Shown here: piece after piece, positions 11,390 to 24,100 of the stretch
Numbering within the stretch: position 1 is the first letter of the stretch
Layout: every line of letters begins with the position of its first letter
Source: Zasmidium citrigriseum
Taxonomy: Eukaryota > Ascomycota > Dothideomycetes > Mycosphaerellales > Mycosphaerellaceae
DNA length: 64,000 nucleotides
NCBI GenBank assembly: GCA_002786025.1
Contig: NHNW01000018.1
Coordinates: 124,001 to 188,000 of the forward strand
Direction: 5' to 3'
Notes under the pieces: model-generated
Seen by the model: only the letters and a program-made list of their open reading frames with translations
Databases searched by the model: none
What the model was told of the DNA's origin: nothing
Made by a program: the position numbers and the translations under genes

Positions 11390-11930
11390 TGGGCCTCATC
11401 GAAGCAATGAGAACAAGCATATCCGGCATATCATCTCAAGCAAGATCCCCGTCACTCGAACCTCCTTAGAACCCTTCAAACGCACGTCCATGAGCCTGGT
11501 ATCCCATGCTATTGACGGAGATAGCTCAGGGTCAGCAGAAAAATCCTTCAGGCCGTGCTTCTCCTACTCAGCCAACATCATCGCAGCTCGACCATACGAG
11601 GATCGCTAGTCTATCATCTCAAGCAGGATCCCCGTATCTCGAGCCTCTTCGCAACCCTACAAACATTCCTCCATGAGCTTGGTGTCCAATGCTACCAATG
11701 GAGACAACTCAGAGCCAGTATACGTTTCGTTCAAGCCGTGGTCTTGCTACTCAGCTAACATCATCACAGCCTGAACAGACGACCATCGCCGGTATGAGAT
11801 CTCAAGTAGAATCCTCATGGCTCGAACCTCCTTCAATGCCCCTGAACGCTCGTCCATAAGCTTGGTATCCAATGTCATTGATGAAGACAGCTCAGACCGA
11901 ACAGACAATTCATTCAAGCCGAATCTTCCT
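11390..11930 (+). repeat. ~182-bp tandem array, three units
   Basis: Units begin near 11432, 11612 and 11796, marked by ATCTCAAGCARGATCCCC-like sequence. They continue through CTCGAACCTCCTT and CTTGGTATCCAATG blocks and a TTGAYGRAGAYAGCTCAG block. The spacing is 180 and 184 bp. No frame stays open across units. The period and several sub-blocks (a CTCGAACCTCC-like block, a TTGG block, a GGAGACA block) resemble the larger array at 26.4-27.7 kb, so the two may be one family. Confidence 0.7.
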
Positions 11931-13340
11931 GCTTGTCTCGATCGTTCTCCGAATCACCTTCGATGAGGAATGACAATGGTCCGGCAAGCCAGCCCAAGCA
12001 GCGTCTCAATCGTACGAATCATTGCTGGGCACACATATCAACAAATGAGAGTATTAAGGGTGGCATAGGTTGCGGAGACATCTGCATCGACGGTAGACAG
12101 CAGATGCTTCAGTAGGTTGCTCATCTTCCAGGCTCGCCGGTAGCTGCACTGCATTTCAACACGAAGACGGTCCCCCGGCTGGCGGCCAAAGGAGGAGGCA
12201 TACGCTGGCCAGTGCTATTCTTCTTGAGGATCTTTCCAACAACTCTGGACCCCCTGGGACAACAGTCGAGAGGACGTTCATGGAACTCCCAACCTCGCCG
12301 GTGGCAATCTGAGCGAATGCTCAGCTCCCGAGTGCCAGCGGCTGTCCACGGACTGTGGGCCTGGAACTAGATGCTCCTGCGCACCAGCGTCGAATCTACC
12401 TGATCAATTCATCTCGATCAGAACCATCTCTGAATGTCTCATCGTCTGGCGAACGATCAAGCAATGTAGATGGAGCAGCATGCAGTCTGAACAGCATCCA
12501 GATCAAACAGCATCCCGCTCAAACAGCACGCAGGCCGGACAGCGTTCAAGGTGAACAGTTACCGTAAGGACATGGGACTCGAGGAGGATACACTTGTATC
12601 AATCTGGCTAACCATCTCGCCAACGGTATGATCTCGACCCGCTCCTCTTCAAGCCAATCACTCAACGGTTGAAGTCAAGCAGCATCCGAATTCTCCGATT
12701 GACCACGAAGGCAAGTTGAAGGAGTGGCAAATGTTATTGAAGAAAGGTGAAGGTGAATGGAAAGACTGATGTACTTTTGTCAATTGAGCGGAATCCTCCC
12801 TCCAGCTCTGCCCATTGAGACCCCGAAGACGTTCCTCGATCCTCCAAAATCAACGGCTGTTCTTGAGCCTTGCAGCAGCAGGCATCGGCGACATGCACAT
12901 GTTCGACGTCGACAGCCACTCCTTCAGACCTGTCCCTCTCAATCTGATCCTCATCTCCGCCCACTGCATGCAGCCAAGTAGCAATTTCGATCTGGTCGTT
13001 CTCCTATCCGGCTTCCTTGGAACCCGCACTTGATGCCAACACGCCATCGGTCTGTGAACGACGGTGTGCGGCGTCAACTGTGTACACGCATCGTTGATGG
13101 TCTGATCTGTGTCGTCGTCTTCTTTCGTGGCCAATGCCAGAGTAGGCAGCTGCAAACCAAGGCTCCGTAACGAGCGCCTTTACACCATTAGGGGACAAAC
13201 CGCAAGGATATCGATCTGGGGCGTGGTGAATTGGTGTTGGCAGATGACTGGGAGGTCACCGGAGCTGGCTGAGATTCTGAGCTGGCCGGTGCGGCGGTGC
13301 CGGAAGGAAGTCTCGTGAAAAAACCTTGGAACCGCGGAGG
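11931..13340. other. No supported gene; possible decayed repeat units
   Basis: Short open frames only. Near 12480-12550 there is a run of CAGCATCC / AACAGCA-type words suggesting another small degenerate repeat. No domain or credible spliced model was found. Confidence 0.35.
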
Positions 13341-13960
13341 GATGTGTTGCTCTCGAGAACAGTGTGAAGGCCCAGGCATATCAACGGGCCTTCGATGAAG
13401 AGTCTCTGTGGGGAACGTATTAAGTCGATGCTGCCATGCAGGAAAGGCGTGTGGACAGATCTTGGAAAGGCAGAAGGATGCTGTTCCCGAGGAGAATGCG
13501 ATCAGTGGACTACTGGATGCCGTGGTTGCGATGTCGTGGGGGATGTAATGCTTCGATGATGTCGTGCGAGGACGAGGCGTGGTCATATCTTGGAAAGACG
13601 ATGGTTTCGGCTCTTCTCGAGGAGGGTGTGATGGCTCAGGGGTATCAATCGACTGTTTGTGGCCTTGAATGTAGCGTTATTGATGAAGGGTGATGAGTCA
13701 GTGGTGCTGTACGAGGATGGGGTGTGGTTGATCTTGGGGTGGTGGACGGAAGTGCTGTTCTCGAGGGCGATGGTATGTTTCGGGGGTATCAATCGGCTGT
13801 TTGTGGCTTTGGATGTTGCGTTATTGATGGATAGAAACAAGTCGATGGTGATGTACGAGGATGAGGTGTGTTGTTTCTCGGGATGGTGGACGGAGGTGCT
13901 GTTCTCGAGGAGGATGTGATCATTCAGGGATGTCAATGGTTTGGTCGTGACCATGGCTAT
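13340..13960. repeat. ~144-bp tandem repeats shared with the secreted protein gene
   Basis: On the minus strand a 48-codon unit is repeated inside the secreted protein gene. Related DNA continues past the stop codon at 13583 towards 13350, with landmarks such as CTCGAGAACAGC and TCTTTCCAAGAT. The units beyond the stop keep the nucleotide pattern but lose the frame. The array therefore spans both coding and decayed copies. Confidence 0.65.
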
Positions 13961-14203
13961 GGCGCTGTTGTTGGAGATGAAAGGGATCAGTACAGCGTAT
14001 CTATGTAAAAGTGTACCTAGACAAGCGTGTTTCACCGGTTGGAGAACCTCGCCTCCCGATGACAGTTTGCGCTTGTCGCTCCATCCACAACCGCAAGAAG
14101 GGCTGTGTGATGAGGTCGCTCTTGGCCATGCATGAGAACAGTATACAGCATTGAAGATGAGCGCGAAGCTCGCTGAGACTGCAAGTGTAGTAGAGGCCCG
14201 CAT
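13583..14203 (-). CDS. Secreted Ser/Thr/Asn-rich repeat protein
   Basis: A 206-residue protein starting with a clear signal peptide (a hydrophobic stretch after MRAST, likely cleavage near VYCSHA). A short Cys-containing segment follows, then about two and a half copies of a 48-residue unit. The unit carries LENSTSVHHP, SSYxTxD and INNATxKATNSRLIP, with repeated N-x-S/T sequons (NST, NAT), so the mature protein is probably heavily N-glycosylated. Related repeat DNA continues past the stop, so the frame may have been truncated. I do not recognise the family. Its size, secretion signal and lineage-specific repeats resemble cell-surface or effector-like proteins, but no function can be assigned. 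The start is the only ATG before the signal peptide. Confidence 0.6.
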   Translation of the reverse strand: MRASTTLAVSASFALIFNAVYCSHAWPRATSSHSPSCGCGWSDKRKLSSGGEVLQPVKHACLGTLLHRYAVLIPFISNNSAIAMVTTKPLTSLNDHILLENSTSVHHPEKQHTSSSYITIDLFLSINNATSKATNSRLIPPKHTIALENSTSVHHPKINHTPSSYSTTDSSPFINNATFKATNSRLIPLSHHTLLEKSRNHRLSKI

Positions 14204-14406
14204 TATGTGAGGGAAGGGAAGAAGGAGGACAGCCAGCGATGTGTGGAGGTGATTTTCGAAAAGCCCGCTAGCGGTCTTGGCGAAGGCGTTTGCTCGTGAA
14301 AGTCATCGGTCAGAATCTCCGTCGCTCTCGAGGCCGTCCAAGCAGCCAGACAGCCATTTGAGACCATCGAGAACGACGAGAACGACGGAGAAACGATCGA
14401 GTAAAA

Positions 14407-15147
14407 ATGGCAAATTCACAAAACGACGAATATCACCCACGGCCAGAGATAGGCCTTCTCAAGTTGAAGAAACACCGCCCGATAGAGCTCGCAGAAGCCA
14501 TCAAAATGCACACAAGGGGGATTGCACCAGAGACGAAGACAATGTGGCAGCCTCACCTCACGGGAGCGCTGAAAGACTTCACCGCAATGATAGTGAAAGG
14601 CCAACATGGCACAGGAGAAGCATTGGACAAGGTGAAGCTGATTCAGCGGATATTGAGACTTGTCCTATTTGATATTCAATTCGAGGACGTGGAGATCACC
14701 TGGAAGAGGCTGCCGGACGTAGATGGAGAGAAGACCTTTGGGATAACGGGCGGCACGGGGAGCGAAGTCTACATCAAACTCCACCCAGAGCCAGCAGAAG
14801 AGAAGGAGGAGTCCGCGAAGTTGATTGTGGAGACCCTCATCCACGAGCTATGTCATGCTGTGGTGAGGATGTACTCTTGCAGGAACATGGAATGCGGAGA
14901 TAAGGCCTGTGAAGGGCAATTCAACACGGAGACTGGGGAGAAGGGACACGGCGAGGCGTGGCAACAGCTCGCTCGGCATTTTGAGACAATGACAGAGGAT
15001 CTCTTTGGGGAGTATCTGGATCTAGGCTGTCGAGACGATGATGAGACGCTGGAAAGCAGCAAAGATGCGGGGATTGACGAGGAGATGGAGGATGATGATG
15101 ACGATGAGATGGACATGGACGAGGGCGGTGAGGAGAACAAAGTTTGA
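14407..15147 (+). CDS. SprT-like zinc metalloprotease domain protein
   Basis: A 246-residue intronless protein. The SprT-like core runs from about residue 75 (helix followed by VEITWKRL) to about 190. The zinc site is complete: HELCH at residues 146-150 and the third ligand in KGHGEAW (His181). A Cys-containing loop (CRNMECGDKACEG) lies between them. The tail from about residue 205 is strongly acidic (DEEMEDDDDDE). SprT-family proteases of the Spartan/Wss1 group act on DNA-protein crosslinks, but the small fungal members like this one are uncharacterised, so the substrate is unknown. It is the only one of three paralogues in this window with both an intact frame and an intact active site; the others lie at 18.0-26.1 and 29.1-30.3 kb on the same strand. 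The start is the first ATG, preceded by an A-rich context. Confidence 0.82.
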   Translation: MANSQNDEYHPRPEIGLLKLKKHRPIELAEAIKMHTRGIAPETKTMWQPHLTGALKDFTAMIVKGQHGTGEALDKVKLIQRILRLVLFDIQFEDVEITWKRLPDVDGEKTFGITGGTGSEVYIKLHPEPAEEKEESAKLIVETLIHELCHAVVRMYSCRNMECGDKACEGQFNTETGEKGHGEAWQQLARHFETMTEDLFGEYLDLGCRDDDETLESSKDAGIDEEMEDDDDDEMDMDEGGEENKV

Positions 15148-15261
15148 TATGCATACCAGTCTATCCTGTGCAACGCGCTGTTTTACAACGATCAATGAGC
15201 TCCTTGATGATTGTTTCAGTACACGCCGCGCCAGATGGAACCACAATGGGCTTCGCCTGGC

Positions 15262-15570
15262 GTTCGATCTTCCCCAGGCTGGTGCAGTCAGCACATCCGC
15301 ACAGCCTGCAGGCCAGCCGCGGGGTGGGCGACGAGATCCTGTTGGCGATTGCGAGTGAGTGGCAGTAGAGCGTCTGCGTTGGTGCTCTCTCGAGGTTGAA
15401 GGCATGTACGACGCTGAAAACACAAAGATCCACAAGTTCCAGGATCGTTGCTCTTGAAGACGTCGCACCATACGGACACCCCAAGGGCTTCGTATGGATT
15501 TGCTCTTCCCCAAGCTGGTGCAGTCAGTGCAGTCGCACAGCCTGCAGACCAGCCGCGGGGTGGGTATAAC
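15262..15570. repeat. Direct repeat of ~60 bp, spacing 238 bp
   Basis: Near-identical blocks at about 15270-15330 and 15508-15567 share CTTCCCCARGCTGGTGCAG, CACAGCCTGCAG and CCAGCCGCGGGGTGGG. On the minus strand the block contains a CACTGACTGCACCAG stretch that looks like a branch site plus acceptor. These may be copies of a duplicated exon border. Confidence 0.65.
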
Positions 15571-15729
15571 GACTCTGGTGGCACGGGCGTGAGAGCAGCA
15601 GTCGATCTGGACGCCTCATCAAGCTTCGAAACGTTGCCGCCAGAGGCATGATACATCCGACGGATCCGTAGAACAGTCAGTACTGAGTGCTCTGGCTGAG
15701 TCAAGCAGGAGCAGAAGTGTGTGGGTGCC

Positions 15730-16500
15730 ATAATCTCGAGACGCGCGGCGAGCGACGACCGTCCCTGCGAGATCTTGATATCCGGCCATCGACTACAGCA
15801 GAACGCTGGGCGACGGTCATTCAGCCTTCGCTCGAGTAAAGACGACGACTCGATGGATGCCTCCGAGGAAGCTCGAGCCGTGCGCTGAATGCATGGAAGA
15901 GGAGCAGCGTGAGGTGGGCTGGGCACTGGTGACGACGGGAAGCGCTTGCGGATAGAGCGTCGTTGGCGGTTGGGAGGTGTTCGTAGAGACTCGTACCTAG
16001 AAGTCAAGTCAGCGCTATTGATGCTTGTATCAGAAGGTTGGAGAGTACATGGATGTGGGAGCGTCAACTCTGCCGACGTCTGGCGAGCAGCAATCGTCTG
16101 CGTTGAGTGACATGCTTCCGGCCATCAATCACCGCAGTACGCGATGTGATGGTCATTTGATCTTCGACCTGTCAAGAACAGCGACTTGATTGATAGCTCC
16201 AAGAAGAAGCACAAGTGCCGCGCCGTTAGAAATGGTCGTGGTGGTGCAGAGTTGGGGAAGGCGGAGGAGAGAGGCAGAGGAGCATGAAAGAACGCACCTG
16301 CTGCTCTCTGGCGGAGGTTCGTGAAATGCTGTGGCCTCATGGTATGCACAGAACTTGAAAGCTCGATCACAGGCGCAAGTGTGCCGTGAGCGGTGTATAC
16401 GTCTTCGAAAACTCTTGCTGGTGGCAAACGACCCTTGGAGGCGCCGCCTGGATGTGCCGCCATGCCATAGACGACCTCGAGGCCAGCACAAAGATAAAGC
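15730..16500. repeat. Two ~330-bp degenerate direct repeats
   Basis: Blocks containing CCGGCCATCGACTACAGCAG (about 15780) and CCGGCCATCAATCACCGCAG (about 16110) are followed in both by GACGGTCATT/GATGGTCATT, a GATTGATAGCTCC/GATGGATGCCTCC segment and GTGCCGCGC-like sequence. Weaker similarity extends on either side. No intact open frame covers either copy. Confidence 0.5.
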
Positions 16501-18009
16501 CCTGGACCTTCGTTCGTGGTCGTGTAGGTGCTGCTGGATACTTGTCCTGAAGTGCAAAGCTGGCGACGGGCGGTCGGTGGTCGATGTGAGACGGGAGATG
16601 GGGCAGAGCGGACAGCGAAGGAGGGGAGCCTGCAGGTGGTTCATTGATTGTCAGCGAAGTTCTTCAAAAGCAGTTCTGCTCGTCACCGTGTTATTCGACT
16701 GTCTCATTTTTGCCGCCGAGGACGCCTCATCCAGAGTCTGCACCGCCGTGAGGCTAAAGTGTTATAAGTCGTCTGAGGGTCAAGGCCAGATCTTGATCAC
16801 AGAACGTTCGAAGCCGTTGTTGCTCAGGCGGTGATGTGCTGGAGGGACGGACGTTGGAGGGACAGAAAGTAGCGCGAGTTGTGATGAGGGTTGTTGTGAT
16901 GGCGGCGAAGCTGCAGTGTTTGCTGCCGCTGGCTAGGACACCGACAAGGAAACGCGAATTGGAGTTTCGAAGTTGATAACACATTTCTGCCATTACGTAT
17001 CTATCTGGAAAGGAAAGGATGTAGCAGTAGCTCTCTGGCAGCCGTCGAATGAGTCGAGGTCGCCTTGATTGAGCCACTGCGTTTCAATCTCCCGTCCAAC
17101 GTGCACAGACTTCCATCGGGCCCTCAAAGAGGACGAAAGAATGCAATTGCGAGTTGACGGGGAAGTGTAGTATCAGTTCTTTTCCTGGGCTGAGCCCGTA
17201 CTGGTAAAAGGAAGCGGCCCACATGCACACGCTGGCAATTGAGAAGAGGAAGAAGTTGAAGCCGGCGAGCTTGAAGCTTTGGAGGGCGCTCCACGCCAAG
17301 CCACGTGGAAGCCGCGCTAGCCATGCATGCGCCACAGTCCTGGGAGAAAAAGGGTCAAGCGACGATTGGGTTGTAACAATGTCTCCCCGATCTCAACAAA
17401 GACCGGTGTTACAACACAGTGCCCAGTAGCCTGATACAATGGAGAACAAAGGAGACAAAGCAGCAGTCTTCAGGTGGAGCCCTCAAACAACTGCTAGAAG
17501 AGATCTGAGGTTGGATCGGGACTCGCCTCGATCAGGCCGATGCAGGGGTGAAAGCTTCTTCTGACTTCACATCGATCACCGTTTTCTCTGCTATCCCCAG
17601 CAACTACTAAATGATCATGAATGATACTGGCCGCACGGTAATTGATCAAGTGACGGAGATCGATGCGTATTATCCTGGTGGAGCCTCTTATCGACTGCTT
17701 TGATCAATCTGAGTTGGGGAAAAGACTCGCCTCGTTCAGGGCGTTTCAGAACCATCAAGACTAGATGTAATATCATATCTCCAATCTATCCCCATTCCCC
17801 GAATATCTAAAGGCCTATCGATGTACCTTTCAATGGCTTAATCCCAGAGGAGATTTACGGAGATGTGGCGCAGCTTAAGGTGAGCTTTGCAGCGTTTGTA
17901 TCTCCTTCACAGTCTAATGCCAGGTGAGGCCGCGGGAGTGCTCGTTTGTAGGTGATCTTCCAAACTTCGTTCTTACTCTCTACGCTCACTAGCAGCTTAA
18001 CATTACACT
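16501..18009. other. No supported gene; upstream region of the split SprT-like gene
   Basis: Short overlapping frames only. GACTCGCCTCGATCAGG (about 17520) and GACTCGCCTCGTTCAGG (about 17725) form a direct repeat about 205 bp apart. The last few hundred bases should contain the promoter of the interrupted SprT-like gene starting at 18010. The sequence here is not TpA-rich, so RIP did not spread out of the element. Confidence 0.4.
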
Positions 18010-18029
18010 ATGGCGACTATGTACGACTA

Positions 18030-18034
18030 CAAAC
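18030..18034 (+). repeat. Target-site duplication CAAAC, left copy
   Basis: Five bases CAAAC directly before the 5' LTR, matched exactly by CAAAC at 25452-25456 after the 3' LTR. A 5-bp duplication is typical of Ty3/gypsy integrases. Confidence 0.9.
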
Positions 18035-18188
18035 TGTTACGGGGTTACATAATTACGAGGTTACATAACTAAGATGTATCTAGCTTTCACACTACAGGGT
18101 AGTGTGACACCTTCCTTCCTTATAGATAGTTAACAATATTATTACGAGTTGACTACTAAATAGCACGCCTTATCTCACGCCCGTGTTA
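18035..18188 (+). repeat. 5' LTR (154 bp)
   Basis: Starts TGTTACGG and ends CCGTGTTA. It aligns without gaps to the 3' LTR with 12 differences, all transitions in CpA/TpG context. In 11 of the 12 this copy carries the mutated (TpA) state. Confidence 0.95.
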
Positions 18189-18698
18189 TAACTGTCTATC
18201 GTTTTATAACTACCCTAGTATTAGCGTGTTACTAGCGCCGCCGTAGCGTAATCCTAATTGCAACGCTACATAGCGTTTGTACGAACTAAACGACACGTAC
18301 GATTACGACCTACTACGATTAATAGACGACTGGCTAAGTCTAGTAACGATTACCCGCATATTGCCTTACGACGTACGACACAACGGTTGTATACTAACGA
18401 CATTCGATACGACTAGTAGAGTCCGGAAAAGATCACCCGCATATTGCTATAGCCGCCGTAGGCATATTAGAACCCGACGACTTCGATTAGTACTAATACC
18501 TATAATGTTTTAAGAAGAAAGATTTATACAACCCTAACACTAAAAGAAGAAATTGCTAAGAGCCCTATAGCACTTTACTATTACGCACCCTATAGAATAC
18601 CTAGCTACCTATAAAATTAGAAACGAAAAGAAGTATATATATGCATAATCTATATAGTACTCCCCTTCCCCGTTCTCTATTATACCTTTACACGTCGT

Positions 18699-21060
18699 AT
18701 GCCTCCGAACCTAGAAGACGACCCTATAACTATAGATTACCGACACCCGTACGTTACTAAGACACTAGACTCTAATATAGAGTTCCTCCGCCGAAAGGAG
18801 GAAATCCTCTAATAGGACGATATCCCTTAGCCTCTACGACCTACTCTCGTTTCTATATTCAAGCGACCTTATACCCTAATATAAGAAAGCTAAACTTAAG
18901 GACGATCGTAGGCCTTACGCTTTAGGAACTAGACCTATCTTAGCGATTAATACCTTGTCCCTCCGAACATACTAGGTTACTTCCCCGAAACTACCTTCCT
19001 TACTAATAGCTAGAATAGTAGACTATTATACAATCTAGACGGTCCTTCTAGGTTTAACGAGGAGCCGAGCTCCTATATCCTACTATCGAGGAGGACTTAG
19101 CAAATTCCGCTAAAAGTACTAGGTCCTAGTTTATCTATAGCGGATGCTAACTAGAGTAGTATAGCTACTAAAGAAGAGTCGGAAGAGTAGCTTTAAGAAT
19201 TACAAGACGAGCTATAGACTAGAGTTCTCGATATAAGGGAGTTTGTGCCTAAAGACTATAGCTAAGATAATCGATTAACTCTACGCTATTTAAGGAATAA
19301 CTTCCGAGTTACTAACGTATAGGAATTAAAGACACAAGTCGACAAGGACCCCGCTACTTAGTTAGATGTCTTGTACTAGTACGTAGGCAACTACAGGCTC
19401 GAGTTCTTAGGACACGAGGCAGCCTGTACTAAGAACAAGGAACTAGCGAAGCAAGTAAAAGACCTTAACGTATTACTCTAGTCCGAAACTACTAAAGGTT
19501 AACGCCTCGGAAAAGCTCTAGCTAAACTAGAAGAGACGGCACTAAAGACAATTGTACAAGTCGACGAACTCCGTAAGTAGCTAAATAACATTAAAGCTAA
19601 TGCTCCTATCTTCGTTTAGAAGGCGAAGGACCTAAAGTAAGAGAATGTCTAGTTATAGCACGATAAGCGTAACCTAGAACGCTAACTTGTTAAAACAAGA
19701 CAATAACTTAAAGCTTTAAACGAAGAACTACTCGAATCTCCCGTTTATTAATAGCGACAACTACGTTCGCCTCTGCAACTACCGTTTATACTAGCGCCGG
19801 CACCCGCGAGACGCTCTAATATTAACGTAATATTCGAAGTATTTAACGACGACGAGTCCTTTACACTAGACAATAAAGGAACATAATACCTCCCCTAGCT
19901 ACGAACACTAGGACGACCGCGTACGTACTTTAGTAACAATCCTCTGTCGCCTTACGTTTTAGTAGGCCGCGTAGAAGACTATAGCATACTAATGTATTAT
20001 CGTCGAGCTCGATTAACTTACGACGAAGGCATACTAGCTACTACCGTAACCCGAGGGTCGAACCGAGTAATGTGTCTAAAGCTAGCTGTCTTTAATAGTT
20101 CTTCTAAAGATAACATAACTTTTTAAGAATAGAAGTAGAAGATAGAGCTCTACTTCGAATACGAAAGCTATTACTACTAAACCGACGAACACGTAGTTAA
20201 GGTAGTAATTGCTAACACTACTAGACTAGCTTAGAGAAAGATTAAGAACTAGGTCTACAAGTTCGAGACGCTAATAGACGTACTTAACGCTCTTTCGTAT
20301 TACTATAGCAAGCACTATAAGAAAGAGCTACACTAGTCTAAATTCTTCAAGCTTAAGTTACTACCTAGCTAGAAGATCGACGACTTCTAAACTAAATTCG
20401 AGGAAGAAGTTAGCTACATAGACTTTAAGCCTATACTAAAGGGCAAGTCGACTCTAGAAGCAACTTATTTTATGTTTATAATTAAGGGCACTAAGTAGTA
20501 GAAGCGTTTAGTAGAACAAGGCGGTGCTAATAAGTTTAAGACTCTAGAAGAGATAGTTAAATACATCCGCTACTAGGAGATCCTTAAAGATAGCCGACGT
20601 AAGACTCCCGCTCGCCTAACCGCCGCTAGCGATCGACTAAGATTATTATAGCGAGCTACTACGCCTAGCAACCTCTCTCGGAGGACTAAAGACGACCGAC
20701 CCTTCCTCGACAAAGTTAATAAGCGGCTCTAATATAGCTATAATTAGAGTAAAGCTAGTAAGAAATTTACCCCTTTAAACGAAGACAACCTTACCTAGAT
20801 AGGAAAGAACACCTGTTTTGCCTATTAAGGTGTCGGTTACCTACGCAATAGCTAGTTATGTCTAATGTTTAAATACCGCGTTAGTAGTAGTGTTTGTTAG
20901 AATATACTTAGTATACTTAATAACGACGATAAAGAAGAGCTTTAAGACTAAGGCTTACTAGACAACGATTTTAATAAGCTTATTAACATAAACGAAGACG
21001 AAGAGGAAAACGACGAGTCTTAGTAGCGTAGAACGACTTACTACTAAGACTATCTACTAA
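18699..21060 (+). pseudogene. Gag-like frame of the retrotransposon, many stops
   Basis: From the ATG at 18699 one frame can be followed for about 780 codons if TAG/TAA are read through. It contains Lys/Glu-rich helical stretches, a basic region and, at 20814-20865, a zinc-knuckle remnant (CFAY, then GYL, then LC). The second Cys and the His appear as Tyr, as expected from TGT to TAT and CAC to TAC. An acidic tail follows. The pol frame lies -1 relative to this one, which fits a frameshift-expressed polyprotein (inference). Confidence 0.65.
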
Positions 21061-21149
21061 GAAGTCGTTGCCCCTACTAATATAACCCGAACCTATTCCT
21101 AACCTTCCTCCTTAACTACGAACTTATAATAAAGTCTAAATCGCCGTAG

Positions 21150-24100
21150 TTAGGACCTTATGCCCTATTAACATTTTAGACTATATTACTTTCCTAGCAT
21201 CGTTAAACATCTATTAAGTTATCTGCTATATAGATAGCGGCGCTATAGCCTATTGCATTAATCGCTCTACCGCCGAAAGACTCTACCTTAGAAGAAACGC
21301 CTTACTAAAACCTATTGGAGTTTCGTACGCTAACAGTAGTAAGGGTATAGGCATCTAACATTAGACAACTATCCAACTCGACATTAAAGGATACGTTAAA
21401 CAACTACCGTGCTTTATTATAGATCTAGAGTACGACGTGGTTCTTAGAGCTTTATAGCTTAATACCTACAACCTATATATAAACTAGTTAACTAAGGACA
21501 TTTTATTCGACTCGTACTACTACTATACGGTTTGTAATGCAACTAAGTGTATAGGTAGCTCCTATAAGATAATCCCTAACCGTATACTAGCTATTAAATA
21601 CTACTACTCCTCTAAGGAAGTTAACATTAGTATTACCTCGATTACGAATAGCGAAGCTTAGGACGATATAATAGCGGGTAAAGAGGGATTCTTCGTATAG
21701 GAATTAAACTCCGATGCAGACTAGTTTAAACTATATACTATAGTCGACATAGCTCTTCGCCTATGTTTACTTAGCCCTACGGACTTCGAAAAATACATAA
21801 AGAATAAGGAGTTCGACACGTTAACCGCTAAGAGGAAACTCCTAAAGGAGTTCCACGACTTCTTTAACGTCTTCGACAAGGCTAAAGCAGAATTATATCC
21901 TAACTCGCTACTAACCTACCGAGAAGATAGAGATCTCGCTATTAATTTCGTTTAGGATCTAAAGCTAAAGATCCCGTTTAAACGACCTTACCTAATGTCC
22001 TATAAGGAACTCGCTATTATTAAGAAACACATTAAGGATCTTAAAGCTAAGGGTGTAATCTAAGAGTCTAAATTAGAGTATACGTTACTAGTGCTCCTAG
22101 TTAGAAAACCGGGGGGTGGAATTCGTGTCTACGTAGACTATCGAGTAGTTAACGCAATTACGGTAAAGAATAGGTACCTACTCCCGTACATCCGCGAAAC
22201 CTTAGTACGAATAAGTCGCGCTAAAGTATTTATAGTACTAGACATCGTAGCCGTATTCAACCGCCTACGAATTCGAGAAGGCGATAAATAGAAGACCGCC
22301 TTTACTACCCGATACGGAACCTTCGAATATCTAGTTGTACTATTTAGACTATGTAACGCTCCTAGTGCTTTCTAAGCCTACATTAATCGAATACTAGGAA
22401 TATATATCGACGACTTCGTGTCCGCCTAGATTAACGATCTTATTATCTATAGCGATAACGTACTAACTTATATCGAGTACGTACGGAAGGTATTACAATA
22501 GCTACGAGACGTAGACCTTCCTCTCGATATTAATAAGTATAAGTTCTTCGTATAAGAAGTATACTACCTTAGAGTTATTATTACTACATCCGGCCTAAAG
22601 ATAGACCCTAACAAAGTCGAAGCGATTATAGAGTAGTAGACACCTTAATACTTAAAAGACGTATAAGCATTCCTTAGCTTAGCTAACTTCTATAGGCGCT
22701 TTATCCGTAACTACTCGACAATCGCTTTTCCCCTTACTTCGATGTCTAGAGGATAGAATAGCCTAGTAAAGAAGCCGTTTACGTAGGACGATCGATACGA
22801 GAAAGCCTTCTAGGAATTGAAACAAGCCTTCGTTACCGCTCTAGTTCTCGTATACTATAACCCTACGAAACCCTACATTGTCGAAACCGACTTATCTAAC
22901 AGAGTGTTAGCTAGTATCCTCTTACAAAAGGACAATAATAGTATTCTCCACCCTGTCGCATTCTTCTCCAAAAAGATAAACCTAGCTAAATATAACTACG
23001 AAATCTACGATAAGGAGTTAATAGCTATTGTAAAAGCTTTTAAGGAATAGAGACTAGAACTAATCTACGCCCTAGAACTAACCCGAGTTATTACGGATTA
23101 TAAGAGTCTTAAGTACTTTATAACTACTAAACAACTTAACTATAGGCAAGCTAGATAGTCTAAGTTCTTATTAGAATTTAACTTTAAGATTAAGTATCGC
23201 CCTAGGAAACAAGGCACTAAACCGGACAGTTTAACGAGACGTACCTAAGACATAGATACTAGTAAAGATCTTTAAAATCGCAACTAGATACTACTAAAAC
23301 CTTATTAACTAGACCCGTCTATCCGACCGCCTACTAACGAAGTTACTAAAGCCTAGTCCTAACGATTAGTAGCTATACGTATACTAGGCGAGGATTAAGA
23401 ATTAATTAATAACTAGATCGCGCTAATGTACAATAAAGACGAACTCGCCTAAGCTATTACTTAAGCCCTAGACAATAAGGAAGTAAGACTCCTAAAGCGT
23501 TTCTTAGACACGAAGATTAACCTAAGCGAGTGTAAACGAGACGGCTAACACATTAGGATTAAAGGGAAAATATACGTACCTAATAACGAGGACCTCCGTG
23601 CTCTAGTAATACGGTACTATTACGACGCTCTACTCGCTAGCTACTCTAGGAGAGAACGTACGTACGAGCTATTGTCCCGCACATATACCTAGCTAGGCAT
23701 GTATAAATAGACTTAGAGGTACACACGCAACTACCTAACCTACCGAGCTTCCTAAGCTAATCGGGATAGGTACTAGGGCCTACTTAAGCAACTACTAGTA
23801 CCTAAAGGTATATACTACGAAGTTACTATAGATTACGTAGTTGGATTACTAGATAGTAAACTTAATAGAGTAGTCTATAACGTAGTGCTTACCGTTACGG
23901 ACCGCCTAACTAAACGTAAGCACTTCCTGCCCGTTAAAGACCTTAAACTACAAACTATAGTAGAAGTAGTAGCTCGCTTAGTTATTAAAGACTAAGGGGT
24001 GTTTAAAGTAGCTATTACTAATAGAGGCACTTAGTTCTTAGATTCCTTCTACCGACATCTATACTTACTCCTTAGCGTTAAACAACACTTCTTAACTACC

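Noticed and set aside
18277..18513. Open frame inside the retrotransposon leader
   Set aside because: It lies in RIP-mutated non-coding sequence between the 5' LTR and the Gag-like frame and matches nothing.
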